A stretch of 27,996 bases of DNA, from assembly GCA_028818995.1 (NCBI GenBank), contig JAPPMR010000005.1, positions 1 through 27,996 of the forward strand. Direction: 5' to 3'. Below are positions 23,427 to 27,996 of this stretch, in pieces. The DNA comes from Candidatus Poribacteria bacterium. GTDB lineage: Bacteria > Poribacteria > WGA-4E > WGA-3G. Under the pieces are notes generated by a model, which did not search any database, had not been told where the DNA came from, and saw only the letters and a program-made list of their open reading frames with translations. Positions within the stretch are counted from its first letter, which is position 1. Every line of letters starts with the position of its first letter. The translations under genes were made by a program, and so were the position numbers.

Positions 23427-24008
23427 ATGAAAATCGCTATCATGGGTGGGTCTTTTAACCCGATTCACTACGCGCATTTGCTGAGTGCCGAGCAGGTGCG
23501 TGAGGGTTTAGGCTACGATAAAATAGTTTTTGTCCCCGCAGCACGGCCGCCTCACAAAGCACAACCGGATATGGTTTCTGCTGAACATAGATATCAAATG
23601 GTGTTATTAGCAACAGCAGGCAACCCATATTTTGAGGTATCTCGGATTGAATTGGATCGTGCCGGTCCCTCATACACGATTCAAACGATAAAAACGTTAC
23701 GACACGTTTACGATGAAACAACAGAATTGGCTTGGATAATCGGCGCGGATTCGTTGATTGAGTACAAAATTTGGAAAGATTTTGACGAAGTGCTGAAGCA
23801 GTGTACCATGATTGCTACAACGCGTCCCAATTACGACTTGGAACGTGTCCCTCTTGAGGTTCGTAAAAGCGTTATAACTTTTCGGATAACAGGGTTTGAT
23901 ACTTCGGCAACCGAGATTCGTAAACGTATTCGGAATAATGTCTCTATCCGGTACCTTGTTCCTGAAGCAGTTGTTACTTATATTGAGCAGCATCAGTTAT
24001 ATCAATAA
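23427..24008 (+). CDS. nadD: Nicotinate-mononucleotide adenylyltransferase NadD
   Basis: NadD transfers AMP from ATP to nicotinate mononucleotide, the penultimate step of NAD synthesis. The 193-residue chain has the nucleotidyltransferase signature GGSFNPIHYAH at 7-17, the substrate region VPAARPPHKA, RIELDRAGPSYTIQT, WIIGADSL, and a C-terminal SATEIRKRI matching the usual (S/T)xxxIR ATP-binding motif. Length is normal. The ATG at 23427 has only a weak purine-rich stretch upstream (AAAGAGA). It begins a plus-strand group with yqeK and rsfS, a combination widespread in bacteria. Confidence 0.95.
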   Translation: MKIAIMGGSFNPIHYAHLLSAEQVREGLGYDKIVFVPAARPPHKAQPDMVSAEHRYQMVLLATAGNPYFEVSRIELDRAGPSYTIQTIKTLRHVYDETTELAWIIGADSLIEYKIWKDFDEVLKQCTMIATTRPNYDLERVPLEVRKSVITFRITGFDTSATEIRKRIRNNVSIRYLVPEAVVTYIEQHQLYQ

Positions 24009-24102
24009 AAGTGTTTAGATATTCTTATAGTGTGTTATCTGGAAAATACGTAGCACAAAATCCGCACCTTACAGTTCAAATGAAGTTTGCAAAGGAGTTA
24101 AT

Positions 24103-24360
24103 ATGAAATTGAAATGTAGTCTCTGCGGAACTGCTTATGAATTTATTTATGAAAAGGGCGCCCCCTTGCCTCCAAATTTTCCGTTCTGTAGTAAACGATG
24201 TAAATCAATAGATTTAGGTAAATGGCTCAACGAGGAATACCGTATCAGCACACCGTTGCCAAAAGCAGAAAATTTAACAGAAATCGAACGAGAAATTTTT
24301 GCTGAATTTCAGGAAGAGACACTGGCAAAACTACTTGGAGATGATGTAAAATCTGAATAG
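24103..24360 (+). CDS. yacG: YacG-like zinc-ribbon protein
   Basis: This 85-residue protein has CSLCG near the N-terminus (C5, C8) and FCSKRC (C29, C33), a four-cysteine zinc site. It is followed by the YacG-like IDLGKWLNEEYRI. In E. coli, YacG binds GyrB and inhibits DNA gyrase; the same function here is inferred from family only. It is about 20 residues longer than E. coli YacG because of an acidic C-terminal tail (EIEREIFAEFQEETLAKLLGDD, helical). The ATG has AAGGAG 5 nt upstream. It lies between nadD and yqeK, 14 nt before the latter, so the two are probably cotranscribed. Confidence 0.85.
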   Translation: MKLKCSLCGTAYEFIYEKGAPLPPNFPFCSKRCKSIDLGKWLNEEYRISTPLPKAENLTEIEREIFAEFQEETLAKLLGDDVKSE

Positions 24361-24374
24361 TTTGGAAGATAAAC

Positions 24375-25022
24375 ATGACGGAAAGAAAAAATTTTTCAGT
24401 AAACAGTAAATCGAAATTATCGTTTTCTACATTAACAGAACTCAGAGAACACCCGAAGTCAATAGAAATTCAACGTTACCTTTCGGAAAAACTTACTCCA
24501 GAACGTCTTGATCATGTGTTTTCTGTTCAGGAAACAGCAGTAACGTTAGCACTACGTCATAATGCTGATGTTTGGAAAACCAATTTAGCGGCACTTTTGC
24601 ATGATGTGGCAAAATGGATGAGTGACGATCAGTTATATGCTGCGGTAGCCCATCACAAAATAGAACTTGACCCAATTGAGAAGATAATGCCTGCGTTGTT
24701 ACACGCGATTGTCGGCGTAAAGTGCGCTATTGAATTATTTGAAATTACCGACTTAGAAATTCTTGAAGCGATACGGAACCACACAACAGGTAACGCATCA
24801 ATGGGATTGATAGCAAAATTGATATATGTTGCAGATTTTGCAGAACCGACACGAGAATACAAAGAAGCTGCTCAGGTAAGGAAATTAGCTGAAATGGAAT
24901 TAGATCAGGCGGTCCATAGAGTCGCCCATTATAAAATTGATTTTCTTCTGCAGAAAGGATGGATTATTCATCCGAATACTATCCTTACTTACAATAGCAC
25001 ATTGGTGAATACTACATTCTAA
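24375..25022 (+). CDS. yqeK: HD-domain nucleotidase YqeK (diadenosine tetraphosphate hydrolase type)
   Basis: This 215-residue HD-superfamily metal phosphohydrolase has RLDHVFSV with His47, LLHDVAK with His76-Asp77, His110 in LLHAIVG, NHTTGNASM with His136, and IYVADFAEPTR with Asp154. YqeK enzymes cleave Ap4A symmetrically to ADP and are often paired with nadD. The first ~35 residues are an extra, Ser/Lys-rich stretch not needed for the HD fold; a later start is possible, but the ATG at 24375 has GGAAG 6 nt upstream, which supports it. It follows yacG by 14 nt. Confidence 0.93.
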   Translation: MTERKNFSVNSKSKLSFSTLTELREHPKSIEIQRYLSEKLTPERLDHVFSVQETAVTLALRHNADVWKTNLAALLHDVAKWMSDDQLYAAVAHHKIELDPIEKIMPALLHAIVGVKCAIELFEITDLEILEAIRNHTTGNASMGLIAKLIYVADFAEPTREYKEAAQVRKLAEMELDQAVHRVAHYKIDFLLQKGWIIHPNTILTYNSTLVNTTF

Positions 25023-25031
25023 GTCTCAAAG

Positions 25032-25058
25032 AGGTATTTTAGCCCACGCCAAATACCT
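25032..25058 (+). other. Hairpin between yqeK and rsfS
   Basis: AGGTATTT at 25032-25039 and AAATACCT at 25051-25058 form an 8-bp stem with an 11-nt loop, beginning about 10 nt after the yqeK stop. No T-tract follows, so a classical intrinsic terminator is doubtful. It may mark the end of the nadD-yacG-yqeK message or protect its 3' end. Confidence 0.4.
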
Positions 25059-25141
25059 AAGTCGCCCTCAAATCACATGCAATAACCGATACTATTGCAA
25101 CGCGATTCATAAACGCCCTCATTCTGTTAGGAGATCATCTG

Positions 25142-25591
25142 ATGGCAACAAATAATACGTTAGAAATTGTAAAAGCAGCTGCATCAGCGGCTGTGAGCCG
25201 ACGCGCACAGAATCCTGTGATTCTCGACCTTCGCGAATTAGATTGTTTCACCGACTATTTCGTTATTTTTAGCGGTATTTCCGATGTGCAAGTTGAAGGT
25301 ATTTCAGAAGCAGTCTTAGAAGAACTTGAAGAAAATTGGGATCAGCAACCTTGGCATCGGGAAGGATCGCAAAAAGCGGATTGGATATTGTTAGACTATG
25401 TTGATTTTGTAGTTCATATCTTTTTAGATGAGAGACGTTCCTATTATAGTCTGGAGCGTTTATGGGCAGAAGCACCACATGTTGAACTACCGGAAATGGA
25501 CGGAATTCCTTTATTAGAAGAACCAGAAGAATATGATGAGGATGAAATGGTGTTGGGGCTTGTTTCAGCAGATGGGGAAGATCAATCCTAA
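25142..25591 (+). CDS. rsfS: Ribosomal silencing factor RsfS
   Basis: RsfS binds ribosomal protein uL14 on the large subunit and blocks subunit joining when nutrients are low. The 149-residue chain shows the family pattern: AQNPVILDLRELDCFTDYFVIFSGISDVQVEGISEAV (about 22-58), WHREGSQKADWILLDYVDFVVHIFLDERRSYYSLERLWAEAP (about 71-112). An acidic, Glu/Asp-rich C-terminal tail of about 35 residues is longer than in many homologues. The ATG at 25142 has GGAG 8 nt upstream. It is 119 nt after yqeK, with a hairpin between them. Confidence 0.95.
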   Translation: MATNNTLEIVKAAASAAVSRRAQNPVILDLRELDCFTDYFVIFSGISDVQVEGISEAVLEELEENWDQQPWHREGSQKADWILLDYVDFVVHIFLDERRSYYSLERLWAEAPHVELPEMDGIPLLEEPEEYDEDEMVLGLVSADGEDQS

Positions 25592-25644
25592 GGAAAGGGA
25601 TTTGTTAGGCAGGTTTTCTTACTCAGTTGAATTTATCCGATTAA

Positions 25645-26379
25645 CTAATCAACAGAAGTAAGCAAAACAGTGACGTTATCCGTGCCACCGTAGGCAAGTG
25701 CCTTGTTGATGAGGTTTTCGCTTGCTTCCTCAAGCGTAGATGCGGAAGATATAATATCACGGGTTTCAGTATCGTCAGTAATTAGGTCGTGCAAGCCATC
25801 GGTGCAGGCAAGGACGATGTCACCAGCAGAAAGTGGACAAACGTCCGTTGTAGGCGAAACCTCTTCTGCCAAGCCAATAGCTTGGGTAATGATGTTTCGT
25901 TTTGCATGGACACGCCCTTCTTCAGGTGTGATCTCACCTTTGTCAACCATTTTTTGGACTAATGAATCATCAGTGGTAACTTGTGTAAGAATGTCGTTGT
26001 GGAGGACATACAACCGGCTGTCACCGACGTGGACATAAGCTAAATAACTCGGCGTCACAAAGCCTGCGGTAAGGGTCGTCCCCATCCTATGGTATTGATG
26101 TGAGTCTTGCCCCATGGCATAGACGCGCCGATTTGCTTCAATGGCGAGGTTTTCTAAGATTTCGAGTCTTTTGATAGGCCCTAAATCACTTGCAGGATTA
26201 GGTATTTCTGCTACCCATTCCTCAAAGACTTGAAGGGCAAGCCGACTCGCAATATCGCCCCGCGCATGTCCACTCATACCGTCCGCGATCGCAAATAAAC
26301 GATTTTCATCGTCAACAAAGTATGAATCTTCGTTTCTTTCTCGAAGAGCACCGATGTCTGTTTTTGCTACAAAGTTCAT
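25645..26379 (-). CDS. PP2C-type serine/threonine protein phosphatase
   Basis: This is a metal-dependent cytoplasmic protein phosphatase, 244 residues from the chosen start. Motifs in order are IGALRERNEDSYF (metal Asp), FAIADGMSGHARGDIAS, GTTLTAGF, YVHVGDSRLYVL, LTQVTTDDSLVQ, ACTDGLHDLI and GGTDNVTVLL, so all metal-binding Asp residues are present. It is a lone catalytic domain with no membrane segment, like bacterial PrpC/Stp. The frame is open to a TTG at 26442, but I prefer ATG 26379: AAGGAAGG lies upstream (11 nt), and the family begins near AKTDIG. It is convergent with rsfS (53 nt between stops). A partner Ser/Thr kinase is not in the window. Confidence 0.93.
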   Translation of the reverse strand: MNFVAKTDIGALRERNEDSYFVDDENRLFAIADGMSGHARGDIASRLALQVFEEWVAEIPNPASDLGPIKRLEILENLAIEANRRVYAMGQDSHQYHRMGTTLTAGFVTPSYLAYVHVGDSRLYVLHNDILTQVTTDDSLVQKMVDKGEITPEEGRVHAKRNIITQAIGLAEEVSPTTDVCPLSAGDIVLACTDGLHDLITDDTETRDIISSASTLEEASENLINKALAYGGTDNVTVLLTSVD

Positions 26380-26421
26380 CGAAAATAAGCCCTTCCTTTT
26401 TTGTTGTATACTATTAACGAC

Positions 26422-26450
26422 AATAAAGTAAAATTGTTTCAAATTGTCAA
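26422..26450 (-). promoter_or_regulatory. Candidate promoter for the PP2C gene
   Basis: On the minus strand, a perfect -35 TTGACA at 26450-26445 is followed after 17 bp by TTTATT at 26427-26422, four of six to the -10 consensus. The start would be near 26415, about 35 nt before the ATG at 26379, supporting that start over the upstream TTG, which lies inside this promoter. Confidence 0.45.
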
Positions 26451-26465
26451 TTTGAGTGTCTTTTT

Positions 26466-27605
26466 ATGGCTTTTGACATTGAATTTAACTTAAAAGTAGA
26501 CAGACTATCTGTTTCCCCGAAACATCATTTCTTCGGATATTACGGCATTAACCCGTGGGATAAATCAGGTCAATTTCATCTTGCATTAGAAACAGATTTT
26601 CACACACATCGTCCCGTTACATCGGATGTTGCAAATGTCGGACTCGTTAACCGTGAAACACATAACTTTATTCCTTATGCCAAAACCTCTGCTTTCAATC
26701 TACAACAAGGAAGCATGATGCATTGGATAGGCGAGGAATTTACCTTTAACGATTGGGAGGATGGGAAACTTGTGTCGCGCGCGCTGAATCCAAAGACAAA
26801 AGAGATGCGCACCATTCATGGTGCTATTGCGGCTGTATCGCTAACAGCGTCTATCGCTATAGGATTGAACTATCAACGTATGGCGCATTGTCGTAGCGTT
26901 GTTGGATATGCCAGTGAAATGGAACCGACTGAAATTGAGGCGCAGCCTGAAGATGATGGTTTATATCTGCTTGACCTTCAAGATGGAACATCAAAACTTG
27001 TACTTTCAATAGCAGATGTAATTGCAACGAGTAAGGACGAACGACTCGTTGGCAGACGGGCATGGTTTAACCATGTCCTTTTCAATACAGATGGAACTCG
27101 TGTACTGTTTTTTTGCCGTGTCAGACACGAAAAAGGTTTTTATTCATCACTATGGACAGTAAATCCTGATGGAACCGATTTGGAGATGCAGATTCCATTT
27201 GGATATCGCGTTTCGCACTTTGACTGGAAAACACCTACGAAAATACTTGTATCTTCCGATAGAGTGGATGAGATGGGTTTTGTGGAGTTTTCTGACGGTA
27301 TGCAAAATTTCAAACCTCTTGGACGTGGTGTTTTACCAAACGACGGGCACGCTTCGTTTTCACCTGACCGTCAATGGTTGCTTTGTGATACCTATCCACG
27401 AGGTCCTGCTCGTTTAGCAGAACTTATGCTCTACGATATTGCGGAAAACCGAAAGATCGTTCTTGGGGAATTCCATCACGATGAACAGTTCAGTGGAGAC
27501 ATTCGGTGCGATTTACATCCGCGTTGGTCATCAGATGGAAAGACGATTACCTTTGATTCCGTCCACGAAGGATCCCGGCAAATTTACTGTATTGACCTAA
27601 CCTAA
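26466..27605 (+). CDS. Cytoplasmic beta-propeller (PD40/TolB-like) protein
   Basis: This 379-residue protein without signal peptide or membrane helix starts VSPKHHFFGYYGINPWDKSGQFHLAL and shows repeated propeller-blade motifs: FNTDGTRVLFFCRV, LWTVNPDGTDLE, SFSPDRQWLLCDTY, and LHPRWSSDGKTITFDSVHEGSRQIYCIDL. The closest family I can suggest from memory is the oligogalacturonate lyase-like WD40-type propellers, but the catalytic residues of that enzyme cannot be confirmed by eye. The binding of a sugar or other small ligand is a guess. The ATG at 26466 has a weak, distant Shine-Dalgarno (GAG, 9 nt). It is divergent from the PP2C gene and 77 nt upstream of a dipeptidase gene on the same strand. 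Confidence 0.75.
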   Translation: MAFDIEFNLKVDRLSVSPKHHFFGYYGINPWDKSGQFHLALETDFHTHRPVTSDVANVGLVNRETHNFIPYAKTSAFNLQQGSMMHWIGEEFTFNDWEDGKLVSRALNPKTKEMRTIHGAIAAVSLTASIAIGLNYQRMAHCRSVVGYASEMEPTEIEAQPEDDGLYLLDLQDGTSKLVLSIADVIATSKDERLVGRRAWFNHVLFNTDGTRVLFFCRVRHEKGFYSSLWTVNPDGTDLEMQIPFGYRVSHFDWKTPTKILVSSDRVDEMGFVEFSDGMQNFKPLGRGVLPNDGHASFSPDRQWLLCDTYPRGPARLAELMLYDIAENRKIVLGEFHHDEQFSGDIRCDLHPRWSSDGKTITFDSVHEGSRQIYCIDLT

Positions 27606-27682
27606 TTCAAAGAACTTCAAAAGTATAGTCCAATTTGAGTTACAAAGTCATCAATTTTCGTTTTATATTGAGGAACATGCGA

Positions 27683-27996
27683 ATGTCAGTATCTACCTCT
27701 ATTCTTGATTTTCACAATCAATCTCTCGTGATTGATTCTCACAACGATTCCATCGTTGCACATATCCGTCGTGGCAACATTAGCCTTGCAGACGAACATA
27801 CTAAAAACTCTGATCAGCATAGTGGAACTATTGCATACCTACGTGGACGTGTGCCGCCTGAAGAGGATGCTATCGGTATTCAACTCAACATTCCCAAAAT
27901 GCGTCAGGGTGGGATTGATGCGGCGTTTTTTGCTGTTGATGTAACGCGCGCTTGGAAGAATCATCTCTCTTATGCATTAGATGCTTTTGGTTGGTT
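27683..27996 (+). CDS. Membrane dipeptidase (peptidase M19) N-terminal fragment
   Basis: The gene runs off the window edge; about 104 residues are visible. LVIDSHNDSIV near the N-terminus matches the first metal-binding His-x-Asp of M19 renal-type dipeptidases, and MRQGGIDAAFFAVDV matches the strand after it. There is no signal peptide at the start, so a cytoplasmic enzyme is likely. M19 enzymes cleave dipeptides, often with a D-residue on the C-terminal side, so wall turnover is possible but not shown. The ATG at 27683 was chosen over the one at 27677 because GAGGA lies 8 nt before the former and only 2 nt before the latter. Confidence 0.85.
   Translation, partial: MSVSTSILDFHNQSLVIDSHNDSIVAHIRRGNISLADEHTKNSDQHSGTIAYLRGRVPPEEDAIGIQLNIPKMRQGGIDAAFFAVDVTRAWKNHLSYALDAFGW

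Noticed and set aside
25592..25644. Bidirectional terminator between the convergent rsfS and PP2C genes
   Set aside because: Expected from the layout, but I found no convincing stem with a T-tract in these 53 bp.
26380..26442. TTG start of the PP2C gene at 26442
   Set aside because: The extra 21 residues do not resemble the family, and the codons overlap the predicted promoter and Shine-Dalgarno of the ATG at 26379.
1..27996. CRISPR array, tRNA/rRNA genes, prophage or transposase genes
   Set aside because: No regular spaced repeats, no cloverleaf-like or rRNA-like stretch and no integrase or transposase motifs were seen on either strand.

Overview
This window is the division and cell-wall (dcw) gene cluster of a Gram-negative-type bacterium, followed by a small nadD/yqeK/rsfS group and a few unrelated genes. 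Codon use and base composition look even throughout, at moderate-to-low GC. The best guess for the source is Candidatus Poribacteria or a related uncultured lineage. This rests on three things, matched from memory only: the style of the short palindromic interspersed repeats, a LamG protein ending in a KLATTWG-type tail, and a PD40-type propeller gene beside an M19 dipeptidase. The MurE substrate motif (DNPR) points to meso-diaminopimelate peptidoglycan, and Ddl keeps the Lys-Tyr expected of a D-Ala-D-Ala ligase.

Layout. 1-332: no gene; degenerate palindromic repeats and a perfect 28-bp palindrome that probably terminates the LamG gene. 333-2928, minus strand: secreted LamG protein and a radical SAM protein. 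2983-23033, minus strand, in transcription order: rsmH, ftsL, ftsI, murE, alpha/beta hydrolase, membrane-anchored murF, ddl, mraY, murD, ftsW, murG, murC, ftsQ, ftsA, ftsZ. 23034-23426: divergent promoter region. 23427-25591, plus strand: nadD, yacG-like, yqeK, rsfS. 25645-26379, minus: PP2C phosphatase. 26466-27605, plus: cytoplasmic beta-propeller. 27683 to the edge, plus: start of an M19 dipeptidase.

The dcw genes encode the cytoplasmic steps from UDP-MurNAc to the pentapeptide (MurC, MurD, MurE, MurF, Ddl), the lipid steps (MraY, MurG), septal synthesis (FtsW, FtsI) and divisome scaffolding (FtsL, FtsQ, FtsA, FtsZ). Many joints are tight: ftsI/murE overlap by ATGA, ftsQ/ftsA abut, and murC/ftsQ are 1 nt apart. 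Departures from the usual order are: no mraZ and no murB; ddl lies between murF and mraY; an alpha/beta hydrolase sits between murE and murF; and MurF carries about 185 residues of membrane domain where the uridine-binding domain normally is. Two related MITE-like palindromes sit in the murG-murC and murF-ddl gaps. ftsZ has a 594-bp upstream gap with its own good promoter, and the promoter ahead of rsmH also fits the sigma-54 consensus exactly.

No rRNA, tRNA, CRISPR array, prophage or transposase gene was recognised. The most interesting items are the hydrolase/membrane-MurF/Ddl block, the MITE insertions inside the operon, and the possible sigma-54 promoter of the cell-wall operon.
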